Origin: Photobacterium sp. SKA34
GTDB lineage: Bacteria; Pseudomonadota; Gammaproteobacteria; Enterobacterales; Vibrionaceae
DNA: 61,999 bases
Assembly (NCBI RefSeq): GCF_000153325.1
Contig: NZ_CH724141.1
Span: forward strand, 1,438,384-1,500,382
Reading direction: 5' to 3'
Each line of letters begins with the position of its first letter. Within the stretch, counting starts at the first letter, position 1. The position numbers and the translations under genes were made by a program. Below the pieces are notes generated by a model. The model did no database searches and had not been told where the DNA came from. It saw only the letters and a program-made list of their open reading frames with translations. This document shows, in pieces, positions 10,025 through 19,474 of the stretch.

Positions 10025-10043
10025 AATGTTATATTATAACAGT
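10025..10043 (-). promoter_or_regulatory. Zur-like operator for the DUF1007-NicO operon
   Basis: TGTTATATTATAACA (10027-10041) is a perfect 7-1-7 inverted repeat and matches the core of the gammaproteobacterial Zur box (ATGTTATAnTATAACAT). It differs at one base from the core of the palindrome before the zinc-free ribosomal protein genes (37571-37585). Position just upstream of the DUF1007 gene suits repression by zinc-loaded Zur. Confidence 0.8.
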
Positions 10044-10105
10044 GCTTCTTGCTTGCTCAAAGTGAATTCAGTGCAAATAATCTTGAGGATATATGGTAAT
10101 TAAGG

Positions 10106-10249
10106 TTAGGGCTTTAATTCGGCGAGTAAAAATGCAGAAGTCGCAATAATGATACCACCAAAGATGGCAAGTGGTTGGTTATGTTCAAAACCAGCAATCA
10201 GCGTTAACACTACGCCTAGTGAGATATATAGCTTCTGTCTGATGATCAT
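10106..10249 (-). CDS. Small membrane protein, 47 aa
   Basis: The start at ATG 10249 follows GGAGTGTTCG. The product MIIRQKLYISLGVVLTLIAG continues through a short EHNQP turn into a second hydrophobic helix (LAIFGGIIIATSAFLLAEL), so it is a two-helix inner-membrane hairpin. An upstream in-frame start at 10315 lacks a ribosome site. No family recognised. It stands alone with its stop about 65 bp before the Zur-like site. Confidence 0.6.
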   Translation of the reverse strand: MIIRQKLYISLGVVLTLIAGFEHNQPLAIFGGIIIATSAFLLAELKP

Positions 10250-10315
10250 CGAACACTCCAATATGATGTGATTATTTATTAATAACATGTAAAGCGGTAG
10301 GTGTGTTAACGACAT

Positions 10316-10630
10316 GTCAAATCTTAGTTGTTAGAATACACGTAGTTTAATTAACTGATTGATAAATGTTTTATATCGTTTAGTGTTTGTAGTTGTATAA
10401 TTCTGTTATATAAATATGTGCTGTAAGATAATCTATGAACAGGCACTTAGTCTGTAGATAGCACTAATGTTGAACCATGTGATACAGGTAAGGTTAAACT
10501 TGGTATTAGTGGTTGTTTTGATAAAATAAAAAACGCCATTTCAAATTATTCATAGCTTTGCCGCTATTTGCTGACTTTCAAGGTATAATAAGCAAAGAAG
10601 AAGTAAATAATAGAGTAGAAGAAACTAAGT
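10316..10630. other. Intergenic region, no gene seen
   Basis: These 315 bp separate divergent genes. A TATAAT at 10584-10589 is a fair -10 element for the LptA-like gene starting at 10631, but no well-spaced -35 is visible. Nothing else stands out. Confidence 0.5.
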
Positions 10631-11122
10631 ATGAAATTAAAGCTATTTGCAGCTGGATGTATGTTGTTACTAAGTTCATCAACATGGGCTGAAAAAACAG
10701 ATACACAACTCCCTATCCAGTTGGAAGCAACTACACAAGATGTTGATGTTATTAATAATGTTACAACATTAACTGGAAATGTTGATATCACACAGGGTGG
10801 CGTTCAGATTAAAGCTGATAAAGCCGTGATAAAGTTGGACACTAAAACAAAAGCACTAAAGAGTGTGGAAGTCTATGGTAAACCAGCTTACTTCCATCGT
10901 GTAATGGAAGATGGAAAGGTTGTGGATGGAGAGTCGCTTTACGGCATTTATACACCAACAAAAAACATGATGGTTTTAAAAGATAAGGCCAAAATAACTC
11001 AAAATGGCAGCACGATCCAAGCTGCTGAAATAAGCTATAATTTGGCGTCTGAGGTGATGAAAGCAAAAGGCTCTAAGTCACGCCAGGTAAACACTGTTTT
11101 ATTGCCTGAAAAGTTTCAATAA
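10631..11122 (+). CDS. LptA/OstA-like periplasmic protein (stand-alone)
   Basis: The 163-aa product has signal peptide MKLKLFAAGCMLLLSSSTWA followed by an OstA/LptA N-terminal domain of repeated beta strands: DVDVINNVTTLTGNVDITQGG, VQIKADKAVIKL, YFHRVMEDGKVVDGES, MMVLKDKAKITQNGSTIQ. LptA bridges LptC and LptD to carry LPS across the periplasm. The usual lptA sits between lptC and lptB; here neither is present, so this may be a paralogue rather than the housekeeping copy. Alternatively the genes have been separated in this genome. Confidence 0.8.
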   Translation: MKLKLFAAGCMLLLSSSTWAEKTDTQLPIQLEATTQDVDVINNVTTLTGNVDITQGGVQIKADKAVIKLDTKTKALKSVEVYGKPAYFHRVMEDGKVVDGESLYGIYTPTKNMMVLKDKAKITQNGSTIQAAEISYNLASEVMKAKGSKSRQVNTVLLPEKFQ

Positions 11123-11264
11123 TCAATGTGTAAAACAAACAGATATACTTATTGGTTGCTCTTATTTATTTTAGTCAAATTGACATAGATTTTGCACGTT
11201 GTTCAAAGAACTGATCAATGATCTTAAAGAAAGACAAATAAAATAGAGAAAGAAGGTCGCTGCA

Positions 11265-11732
11265 GTGGAATTAGTACAAGTTAATGCTTCAAACATGTCC
11301 ATTTATTTAAATTTAACTCAGGCATATGAAGCTGAGTTTTCACCACTGACGAAAAAAGTGCCTGATAATGATGGTAAATTTGCGCTGGATACGCCAATAG
11401 AAGGTAATGTACTTGGCTTTCTTTTGTATTTTGATGGTGTGCCAGCGGGATTAGCGGCTATTGCTGATTATGGTAACAGTCATTATGAGGTATGTGATTT
11501 CTATGTTGTGCCTGTATTTCGTAAAAATAAAGCAGGTCAACGTTTCGCACATAGTTTATTTTCAATGATGCCTGGTGAATGGGAAAGTAAGCAAATTGAA
11601 GGCGCAGTGCAAGCGATTGCTTTTTGGCGTCGTGCTATTGGCGCATACACGAATGAACAGTACGTCGAAGATATTTATCACGATAGTTATTGGGGTGATG
11701 TTACTCGCCAGCGTTTTACTATTTCAGTTTAG
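11265..11732 (+). CDS. GNAT-family N-acetyltransferase
   Basis: Translation begins at GTG 11265, preceded by AAGAAGG. The 155-aa product keeps a GNAT layout: an N-terminal alpha/beta part, a strand GFLLYFDGVPAGLAAIADYG, the core strand HYEVCDFYVVPVFRKNKAGQ that leads into the acetyl-CoA loop (RKNKAGQRFAHSLF replaces the usual Q/RxxGxG/A), and a C-terminal FWRRAIG segment. The acceptor substrate is not predictable. A strong terminator follows. Confidence 0.8.
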   Translation: MELVQVNASNMSIYLNLTQAYEAEFSPLTKKVPDNDGKFALDTPIEGNVLGFLLYFDGVPAGLAAIADYGNSHYEVCDFYVVPVFRKNKAGQRFAHSLFSMMPGEWESKQIEGAVQAIAFWRRAIGAYTNEQYVEDIYHDSYWGDVTRQRFTISV

Positions 11733-11748
11733 GAATAACAGAATTGAT

Positions 11749-11775
11749 TAAAGGGAGCTTATGCTCCCTTTTTTA
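11749..11775 (+). terminator. Intrinsic terminator
   Basis: AAGGGAGC/GCTCCCTT with a 4-nt TTAT loop is followed by TTTT. It sits between the convergent GNAT and yqhD genes and can also work in the minus direction. Confidence 0.85.
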
Positions 11776-11801
11776 TAGTGTTACCGTATTGCAAGATAAA
11801 C

Positions 11802-12953
11802 TTATAATGCAGTCATTAAGATTTTACGGCTGATCTCTGGCGTTATATCGTGATGTTCACTTAATGCAATCATGCCATGTTTTTTAAGACTTTCGATAAG
11901 AATATCGATATCTTTTTCACCTAAATCAACATCAGCAAGTGTTGTTGGTACACCCATTTGTTTGAAAAAGGCGATGGTTTTTTCAATCGCAGCATCAATA
12001 CGTTGATCTGCTGTGCCTGTAGTTAGACCAAAGATACGCTCAGCATATTGTAATAATTTTGCTTCTTTTTCTTTACGACGTACTTGCATTACTGCCGGTA
12101 ATACAATACTTAACGTACGAGCATGATCAATACTGTAATTACCTGTTAGTTCATGGCCAATCATATGTGTTGTCCAATCTGATGGAACGCCAACCCCAAT
12201 TAAACCATTGAGTGCTTGAGTGGCAGACCACATAATATTGGCTCTAACGGCAAGATCATCGGGTGTGGCTAATGCTTTTGGACCTTCTTCAATTAAGGTA
12301 TGCAGTAAACCTTCAGCAAAACGATCTTGTACTTTTGCATTCACAGGATAAGTTAAGTACTGCTCCATTGTATGAACAAAGGCATCAACAACACCGTTTG
12401 CTACTTGGCGAGGAGATAAACTTAATGTTGTTTGTGGATCTAAGACAGCAAATGCGGGTTTTACGAGTGGCGAGCCAAAGAATAACTTGTCTTTACCACG
12501 CGAAACGACGGAACCACCGTTACTTTCTGAACCCGTTGCAGGCAAGGTTAATACACAACCAAGAGGAACAACCTTAGTGACAGGCTCTTGCTTAAGTAAA
12601 ATGTTCCAAGGATCTTCTCCCTGATAACAAGCAGCAGCGGCAACAAATTTAGTACCATCAACAACTGAGCCACCACCTACCGCTAATAGATAATCATAAC
12701 CTTCTGTTTTAACCAGTTCGACGGCCTTCATCAGTGTGTCATACTGTGGATTAGGCTCAACGCCTGAGAACTCTCCCCAGTTAAATCCGTCTAACGCCGC
12801 TGTTACTTGGTTATAAACACCATTTGATCTGATAGAACCACCGCCGTAAATAACCAATACTTTTTTATCTTTAGGAATCGCTTGGCTAATTGACGCGATT
12901 TGACCTTGACCAAAATGAATGCTTGTAGGGTTTTGGTAGGTAAACTTATCCAT
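11802..12953 (-). CDS. yqhD: YqhD-type NADPH-dependent aldehyde reductase (iron-containing alcohol dehydrogenase family)
   Basis: The start at ATG 12953 follows GGAGCCTACA and gives 383 aa starting MDKFTYQNPTSIHFGQGQI, the standard YqhD N-terminus; an in-frame extension to 13046 has no ribosome site. Residues 93-102 (GGGSVVDGTK) form the nucleotide loop. Metal ligands are expected at D190 and H194 (VVDAFVHTMEQ), then His in HMIGHELTG and DHARTLS. YqhD reduces toxic short-chain aldehydes in the cytoplasm. The divergent AraC-type gene is its probable activator. Confidence 0.93.
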   Translation of the reverse strand: MDKFTYQNPTSIHFGQGQIASISQAIPKDKKVLVIYGGGSIRSNGVYNQVTAALDGFNWGEFSGVEPNPQYDTLMKAVELVKTEGYDYLLAVGGGSVVDGTKFVAAAACYQGEDPWNILLKQEPVTKVVPLGCVLTLPATGSESNGGSVVSRGKDKLFFGSPLVKPAFAVLDPQTTLSLSPRQVANGVVDAFVHTMEQYLTYPVNAKVQDRFAEGLLHTLIEEGPKALATPDDLAVRANIMWSATQALNGLIGVGVPSDWTTHMIGHELTGNYSIDHARTLSIVLPAVMQVRRKEKEAKLLQYAERIFGLTTGTADQRIDAAIEKTIAFFKQMGVPTTLADVDLGEKDIDILIESLKKHGMIALSEHHDITPEISRKILMTAL

Positions 12954-13181
12954 TGTAGGCTCCGTTATATCGTTGTGATATTGATATTCTAATTGTTGTG
13001 TTGAGATCTCTAGTGTAGAAGCGAACGTAGGATAAACTAAATACATAATCCTCTTTATTTCTTGCCTATTTCTGTTTTAACTACGTTGCTGTGATATGTT
13101 CGTTATAAGGTAAATAAGTGTAGAATGACAAAACAATGACTGTTATGTCGATCGTTAATAAATAGGTTTGATGGGTTTATA

Positions 13182-14096
13182 ATGAGAGCTGAGCTTAAAA
13201 GACAGCTAGCTGTAGTTGCTAGTCAATTATGTAATTATTACAAAATATCAGATCAAACTAATCGGGTGCATACGTTGCTTACAGGCGTGCGATTATTTCG
13301 TATTGATCGTTATCATAAGCTGACGCCACAAATGTATGAGCAAGGAATAGTTGTTATTTTTCAGGGAAGTAAAATAGGGCATTTAAATCAACATCAGTTT
13401 GGTTATGACGTTGAACAATGTCTTATTGTGTCGACATCTTATCCTATAACGTGTGAAACATTTGCTTCTCAGCAGGAGCCATTAATGGGGATTAATATTG
13501 ATCTTGATATTAATGCTATCAGCCAGTTAGTTTCTGATATGGAATTAGAGTCTAAAAATTGGGGAGAGTTAGATACACGTTGTGGCGTTTCTCCAGCACA
13601 AATGACTGAGTCAATGTACCTTTGTATGTTAGAGTTGCTTAATGTTTTGCATAATCCTCTTGATGCTAAGGTACTTGGCCCCTCGATTCTCCGCCAGTTT
13701 TTCTATTACTTATTGCAAAGTGAGAAGGGATATTTATTAGCGCACTACTGCGAGCAAGATAGCTCTCTTGCTAAAATATCGACAGTGATTGGCCATGTGC
13801 AAAAGAATTTTGCGCAAAAATTACATGTTAATGAATTAGCAGCAATGGCAGGGATGAGTGTCTCCGTTTTTCATAAAGTTTTTAAACAAGTAGTAACTGA
13901 TCCTCCTTTGCAGTACATCAAAAAAATTCGGTTGAATCATGCAAAAAACTATATTTTACAAGAAGGTCTTTCAGCAAGCCTAGCGTCTCAACGAGTAGGT
14001 TATGAAAGTGCAGCTCAATTTAGCCGAGAATTTAAACGTTATTTTGGTGTGCCACCCAGTCGTATTGATGAAATTTCAGATTACTCACGAAAATAA
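13182..14096 (+). CDS. yqhC: AraC-family regulator, YqhC-like
   Basis: The 304-aa protein has the AraC_N (PF06719-type) cupin-like ligand domain in its first 180 residues and a C-terminal double helix-turn-helix (LHVNELAAMAGMSVSVFHKV, LQYIKKIRLNHAKNYI, ASQRVGYESAAQFSREFKRYFG). It is transcribed away from yqhD with 228 bp between the start codons, the same arrangement as yqhC-yqhD in E. coli, where YqhC activates yqhD in response to aldehydes. The inference here rests on synteny and architecture. Confidence 0.88.
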   Translation: MRAELKRQLAVVASQLCNYYKISDQTNRVHTLLTGVRLFRIDRYHKLTPQMYEQGIVVIFQGSKIGHLNQHQFGYDVEQCLIVSTSYPITCETFASQQEPLMGINIDLDINAISQLVSDMELESKNWGELDTRCGVSPAQMTESMYLCMLELLNVLHNPLDAKVLGPSILRQFFYYLLQSEKGYLLAHYCEQDSSLAKISTVIGHVQKNFAQKLHVNELAAMAGMSVSVFHKVFKQVVTDPPLQYIKKIRLNHAKNYILQEGLSASLASQRVGYESAAQFSREFKRYFGVPPSRIDEISDYSRK

Positions 14097-14266
14097 TTTA
14101 TAACTACCAGATTATATTTAACTAAAGTTGATTGTGTAATTTCAGGTATAATAGTTATTCTTTTTAGGGATGTAACTTATTGTTTGTATAAATAGTGCGG
14201 AACTTTAAAAACGGTTAGTTATCATATCGTCGTCGTGGAACGAATTATTATTAAAACAGGAAAAAC

Positions 14267-14881
14267 ATGCCTGAGTCTCAACCTAAAATTCTGATCCTAT
14301 TTGCGCACCCTTCGCCAAATCGTTCAGAGATCAATGTACCGTTATTTAATGTATCTAAAACTATTACCAATGTAACGTGCGTTGATTTATATGCCGAATA
14401 TCCTACCTATCGTATTGATATAGATAAAGAGCAACAGCGCCTTCGTGATCACGACGTTATTGTATTTATGTTTCCTCTCTATTGGTATTCCACACCATCG
14501 TTATTAAAAGAGTGGCAAGATTTAGTGCTTGAATATGGGTTTGCATATGGCAGTGAAGGGAATGAATTGGTAGGTAAAAAATTCTTTTGCGCTTTAACTG
14601 CTGGAGGTTCTGAAACGAGTTATCGTAAAGATGGTTTTAACCATTATACCATTCGTGAGTTATTGCAACCTTTAGAGCAAATGGCAGAGTTAACCGGTAT
14701 GGACTTTCTAGCGCCGTTTGCACTCTTTGGCGCGGGTATCGCGAATGAAGAGAACCGTATTGAACAACATATTCAAAATTGGAAACGTGTGCTGATTGCG
14801 ATTCAGGATAATAAATTTAACTATGAGGTTGCGAGTAAATTATCAAAAATGAATCATAGTTTAGAATTCGTGATTAAATAG
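14267..14881 (+). CDS. kefG: KefG/KefF-like NAD(P)H oxidoreductase, ancillary to K+ efflux
   Basis: The 204-aa flavodoxin-like quinone oxidoreductase has the FMN loop ILFAHPSPNRSEIN, the segment FMFPLYWYSTPSLLKEWQD and LTAGGSETSYRKDGFNHYTI, all typical of KefF/KefG. These proteins bind the RCK domain of KefC/KefB at the membrane and are needed for full glutathione-gated K+ efflux during electrophile stress. The antiporter gene follows after 11 bp, so they form an operon. Confidence 0.88.
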   Translation: MPESQPKILILFAHPSPNRSEINVPLFNVSKTITNVTCVDLYAEYPTYRIDIDKEQQRLRDHDVIVFMFPLYWYSTPSLLKEWQDLVLEYGFAYGSEGNELVGKKFFCALTAGGSETSYRKDGFNHYTIRELLQPLEQMAELTGMDFLAPFALFGAGIANEENRIEQHIQNWKRVLIAIQDNKFNYEVASKLSKMNHSLEFVIK

Positions 14882-14892
14882 AAGAGAGTATT

Positions 14893-16833
14893 ATGACTGG
14901 ATATTTTTTACAGGCTTTCATCTATTTGGTGGCCGCTGTTATTGCCGTTCCTCTCGCGAAACGATTAGGGCTAGGCTCGGTACTGGGCTATTTAATCGCA
15001 GGTGTGATTATTGGTCCCGTTATTGGTCTAGTTGGTAGCGAAACCACTACAATTCAGCATTTTGCCGAGTTTGGTGTCGTTATGATGCTGTTTGTTGTCG
15101 GTTTAGAGCTTGAGCCTAAAATGTTGTGGGGTATGCGTCACCGTTTAATTGGCTTAGGTGGTTTACAAGTTGTTATTACCGCTTTAACCGTTATGGGAAT
15201 TGCACATTTATTCGATATTACTTGGTCTTATGCCCTTGCTATCGGCCTTATCTTTTCACTTTCTTCTACTGCGATTGTACTGCAAACATTTAATGAAAAA
15301 GGGCTAAGTAAAACGGAAGGTGGTAAAAGCGCATTTTCAGTATTGTTGTTCCAAGATATTGCCGTAATCCCGATGTTAGCTTTGATCCCTTTACTGGCAG
15401 TACCTGAATTAGTGGCAAAGTCACAAGCCGTTGTAGCAAAAACTGTAGAGCATCATGATGAACTTAGTCTAGTAGTGGGTCTTCCAGGTTGGGCTTATGC
15501 GATTGTTATTATTTTAGCGATTGCAGGTGTTGTGGTTGGTGGCCATTATTTAAGCCGTCCGTTATTCCGCTTTGTCGCTTCATCGGGCTTGCGTGAAATT
15601 TTTACCGCAACAGCACTGATGCTAGTTATTGGTATTGCAGCTTTAATGAGTCTAATTGGTTTATCGCCAGCGCTCGGTACTTTCCTTGCAGGCGTGGTAC
15701 TTGCCAATAGTGAATTTAGACATGAGCTTGAATCTAATATCGAGCCTTTTAAGGGGTTACTATTAGGGCTTTTCTTTATTACCGTTGGTGCGGGTATTGA
15801 TTTCCACGTACTGTTTGATCAATTTGGTACGGTGATTGGCTTAACCATTGGTGTGATGCTGGTTAAGTTTATTGTTCTTTTGATACTTTCTTTTATTTTT
15901 AAGGTAAAAGGCAGCGATCGTTGGCTCTTTGCGTTAAGTTTGGCGCAAGCGGGTGAGTTTGGTTTTGTATTATTAAGTTATACTGTACAGAACAACGTGC
16001 TACCTGAGTCAATGAGCCAAACACTCTCATTGGTGGTTGCGCTTTCCATGTTCTTAACACCTGGTTTATTTATTTTATATGATCGTGTGATTTTACCTCG
16101 CTTCTGCGAGGCTAAAAACGAGCGTGAAGCTGATGAAATAGATGAGCAAGGGAAAGTTATTATCGCGGGGATTGGGCGTTTTGGTCAGATTGTAAATCGT
16201 CTATTGGCATCGAATGGGGTGCAAACGGTTGTGCTTGACCATTCAGTAACGCAAATTGACAACATGCGTCAAATTAATATTAAGAGCTTCTTTGGTGATG
16301 CGACGCGACATGATTTGCTTCATACCGCAGGTATTGAAGATGCAAAACTGTTTATTGTTGCCATTGATGATAAAGAGCGAGCCACAGAGCTTGTTCATTA
16401 TATAAAGCAAACATATCCTCAAGTACGCGTTTTGGCACGTGCTTATGATCGAGGACATCATTATTCGTTACGTTGTGCTGGCGCTGATTATGTGATCAGT
16501 GAAACATACCGCTCTGCATTAGCATTGGGCACAGAAGCATTGAAAAACTTAGGGGTGCATCCATTCAGAGCTGAGCAGCAAAAGGCCACATTTGTTGAAA
16601 CTGAAGCTCGAAGTAAAGAGAAGCTTTATCAAACATGGTTAGATAGTACAGAAGAAGATCGTTTTAATACCTCCTATGTGGAATTATTTAACCAACTAGA
16701 ATCAACATTAAGTGATGTGATGAAACAAGAGCGGACTGACAAGCATACGAAGTCAGAGCGTGGTTGGACGCCACCACCTAAGGTTTTTCATGATGAAGTC
16801 GAACAAGATTTAGTTGAAAAACATGACTACTAA
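14893..16833 (+). CDS. kefB: Glutathione-regulated K+/H+ antiporter KefB/KefC
   Basis: The 646-aa protein has about 12 membrane helices of the CPA2 Na+/H+ exchanger fold (motif FLLFQDIAVIPML-like VLLFQDIAVIPML near residue 152; LSPALGTFLAGVVLANSEFRHE) and a cytosolic RCK/TrkA-N domain from about residue 415 (VIIAGIGRFGQIVNRLLAS). A charged C-terminal tail follows. It exports K+ and acidifies the cytoplasm when glutathione adducts accumulate. The KefG-type partner directly upstream favours the name KefB over KefC. Confidence 0.9.
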   Translation: MTGYFLQAFIYLVAAVIAVPLAKRLGLGSVLGYLIAGVIIGPVIGLVGSETTTIQHFAEFGVVMMLFVVGLELEPKMLWGMRHRLIGLGGLQVVITALTVMGIAHLFDITWSYALAIGLIFSLSSTAIVLQTFNEKGLSKTEGGKSAFSVLLFQDIAVIPMLALIPLLAVPELVAKSQAVVAKTVEHHDELSLVVGLPGWAYAIVIILAIAGVVVGGHYLSRPLFRFVASSGLREIFTATALMLVIGIAALMSLIGLSPALGTFLAGVVLANSEFRHELESNIEPFKGLLLGLFFITVGAGIDFHVLFDQFGTVIGLTIGVMLVKFIVLLILSFIFKVKGSDRWLFALSLAQAGEFGFVLLSYTVQNNVLPESMSQTLSLVVALSMFLTPGLFILYDRVILPRFCEAKNEREADEIDEQGKVIIAGIGRFGQIVNRLLASNGVQTVVLDHSVTQIDNMRQINIKSFFGDATRHDLLHTAGIEDAKLFIVAIDDKERATELVHYIKQTYPQVRVLARAYDRGHHYSLRCAGADYVISETYRSALALGTEALKNLGVHPFRAEQQKATFVETEARSKEKLYQTWLDSTEEDRFNTSYVELFNQLESTLSDVMKQERTDKHTKSERGWTPPPKVFHDEVEQDLVEKHDY

Positions 16834-16863
16834 TAGGTGATGAGTCTCATTTTTAACTGATAG

Positions 16864-16890
16864 AAAGGAGCTGTGATGCTCCTTTTTTAT
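16864..16890 (+). terminator. Intrinsic terminator after kefGB
   Basis: AAAGGAGC/GCTCCTTT stem with a 6-nt loop, followed by TTTTTAT. Confidence 0.85.
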
Positions 16891-17323
16891 TGAATGAATG
16901 ATTTAATTAGAAAATTGAAACAGTATCGAATTAATAAGTATCACTTTTATTTATTGAGGATAATGGCTAATAAAAATACACTAACAAGATAAGTTTGTTA
17001 TTTTTATTAATGGTATGGTGATTTATTGTTAACTGAGTCGAGTTATTTACATTTGGTTAAGAAAAATATAATTCTTTTTAGGAATTAATGCGGTAACAAT
17101 TTATTAATCCTTATGATAATAAATGTATATTAAACATTTTAAATGACCTCTTGTTTGCTATATTTTTATCTAATTGTTTCATTGTAAATTTAAAAGAATC
17201 TTTCTTACCACTATCTATGCTTAATTGGTATTTTACTTAGTATTCTAAGTTTATAAATTGTAATTATTAAAAGTCACAACTACTTTGCTAGAATTAGTTT
17301 GAGACTTTTACTTTTTGATAGTT
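16891..17323. other. AT-rich intergenic region, no gene seen
   Basis: About 430 bp of AT-rich DNA precede the TonB-dependent receptor gene. I find only very short open frames and no convincing operator. It presumably holds the promoter of the receptor-YfiR-cyclase operon. Confidence 0.5.
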
Positions 17324-19465
17324 ATGAAAAATTACTTAATCAGATCGCCTATTTTATTTTCGACTCTTTATTTTTCGAGCCATGTCAATATTTCCATAGC
17401 ATCTGAAATTGATGACTTGATGTCGATGGATTTAGATGACCTCACAACACAAAGTGTGACAGTGACGACGGCTGCAAAGAAAGAACAATCGTTAAGTGAT
17501 GTGCCTGCTGCTATTTATGTTATTACCAACGAGCAAATTAAGCGCAGTGGTGTTCGTTCGATAGCAGAAGCCTTAGCCTTAGCGCCAGGTGTTCAGGTGA
17601 CTAAGATCAGTGAGTTTAATTGGCAAGTATCATTGCGTGGTTTAAACGAGGCTCTATTTAATAAATTATTAGTAATGGTTGATGGTCGTAGTGTATTTAG
17701 TCCTTTAATGTCAGGGACTTTTTGGCACACCATTGATGCTATTCTAGATGATATTGATCGTATCGAAATATTACGTGGTTCTGCTGGGACAATGTGGGGA
17801 GGGAATGCGACTAACGGTGTCATTAATATCATTACTAAAAATAGTAATGAAACGTTGGGGCAATTTCTTGAAGTCGCAGCAGGTGAATATAATTATAAAG
17901 AAGTTAGTTATCGTAACGGTTTTCAAATTAATGATGTGACAACAGCAAGATTATCAGTAAAAGGTGTTCAATCTGACTATTACACTTTCAATGATGATGA
18001 ATGGAATAGTTATAATATTTCATTTCGCACTGACTATGTTGAAGATGATCGATTTTTAACATTTCAGATAGGCGGTTATTATACTAAGTCTGAGCATTCT
18101 GATTGGTATCGTTATGATATTTTAGAGACCCCCCCTAACCCTAATGATCCAATGAGTGCAATAGTTGGTTATAAAGCAGGTTTGGACGATTTTTCTCGTG
18201 GTTTTTATAGTAATTTAAACCTAGGTAAAACGGTTGATGATACGCATTATGAAGCAACATTGTGGATTGATAGTAACTCAAGAACCGAACCATCAGCGAA
18301 TGGTGAATACGATACACTTAACACGGATGTCTTAGCCATCAAGCAAATAAGTCAAAATAATGAGCTGACATTAGGTTTAGGTGCGCGTTATACCAAAATT
18401 AAAGTACCTGAGATAGAAATGGACTTTTACCTTGGTATGGATCCATATCATCGAACTAGTACGAAGCAAACAGAACGTGAACAAATTTATAATGTTTTCT
18501 CGCAATTAGAAACTCAGCTAACAGATAAGTTTACCTCCAGCCTAGGGGTAAAAGTTGAACACTTCACTCGTAATAATACGACAGAGATTCAGCCTCAAGC
18601 GAGATTGTTGTATCGTGCTTCTGACGACCATCAATTCTGGTCGGGCGTTGGTCGAGCTGTTGTAACACCTTCCTCGGTTGATTCGACAACTGATTTGTAT
18701 AGATTAGGCTCTGTGGTTGCTCCCTTGCCTAATTGTGATGCTTCATCTCAAAATTGTTATGCGCAATATCCAATGCTTGCGTTAACGACGGGTAATCCTG
18801 ATATGGATAATGAATCGGTTGTAACATGGGATGTAGGATATAGAGGAAAAATCTCAGATACATTATCTATTGATACAACGATTTTCCTTAGTCACTATGA
18901 AAATTTGCGGATGCTTGATGATGGATTATGGTTTTGTCGTTACGGTGAATGTGTTGATGGTTCTACACAACCTGGTCAATTAGCGGTTCATGAGTTTACA
19001 TTAATTGATGCAATTGATGCACAAAGTTACGGTGCTGAATTGTCACTCTTTTGGCAGCCGACAGAGAATATAAATATCAATACATCATACAGCTATATTG
19101 ATACTCAGGCTGAATGTAGTACAGAATATATAACATGTGATAGTTATGATAATGGCGGTTATAAAGTTTTGTACAATCTTCAGCCAAAACATTACGTTTC
19201 ATTACAAATGATGTGGTCGATTAACTCACAATGGCAAATTGATGGCTGGCTAAAACATAAGAGCTCGGTATCATCATATCTTGATTTGTATAGGCCGCCG
19301 GAGATAACGACAATGGATGTACGTGTTGCTTGGCAGTACAATCAAGATTGGCCACTTGTTGAGTTTGTAGTTGATGGTTTAGGTAGTTCAACATATGAAG
19401 ATTTACCGAATAAAGCGCCACTAGAAGAAGCAGCGTTTTTACGTTTTTCATGGACAAAATTGTAA
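17324..19465 (+). CDS. TonB-dependent receptor/porin-like outer membrane protein
   Basis: ATG 17324 is chosen over an in-frame TTG at 17315. After a signal peptide (MKNYLIRSPILFSTLYFSSH...IASE) comes a plug domain: VTVTTAAKKEQSLSDVPAAI, SIAEALALAPGVQV, LLVMVDGRSVFSP, IDRIEILRGSAGTMWGGNAT. The rest is a beta-barrel ending in aromatic FLRFSWTKL. The TonB box is weak (SVTVTTAA). The ligand is not evident; no siderophore genes are close. The next two genes encode YfiR and a diguanylate cyclase, a frequent trio in marine Gammaproteobacteria that may couple the receptor to c-di-GMP. Confidence 0.88.
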   Translation: MKNYLIRSPILFSTLYFSSHVNISIASEIDDLMSMDLDDLTTQSVTVTTAAKKEQSLSDVPAAIYVITNEQIKRSGVRSIAEALALAPGVQVTKISEFNWQVSLRGLNEALFNKLLVMVDGRSVFSPLMSGTFWHTIDAILDDIDRIEILRGSAGTMWGGNATNGVINIITKNSNETLGQFLEVAAGEYNYKEVSYRNGFQINDVTTARLSVKGVQSDYYTFNDDEWNSYNISFRTDYVEDDRFLTFQIGGYYTKSEHSDWYRYDILETPPNPNDPMSAIVGYKAGLDDFSRGFYSNLNLGKTVDDTHYEATLWIDSNSRTEPSANGEYDTLNTDVLAIKQISQNNELTLGLGARYTKIKVPEIEMDFYLGMDPYHRTSTKQTEREQIYNVFSQLETQLTDKFTSSLGVKVEHFTRNNTTEIQPQARLLYRASDDHQFWSGVGRAVVTPSSVDSTTDLYRLGSVVAPLPNCDASSQNCYAQYPMLALTTGNPDMDNESVVTWDVGYRGKISDTLSIDTTIFLSHYENLRMLDDGLWFCRYGECVDGSTQPGQLAVHEFTLIDAIDAQSYGAELSLFWQPTENININTSYSYIDTQAECSTEYITCDSYDNGGYKVLYNLQPKHYVSLQMMWSINSQWQIDGWLKHKSSVSSYLDLYRPPEITTMDVRVAWQYNQDWPLVEFVVDGLGSSTYEDLPNKAPLEEAAFLRFSWTKL

Positions 19466-19474
19466 TGAGGCGGA

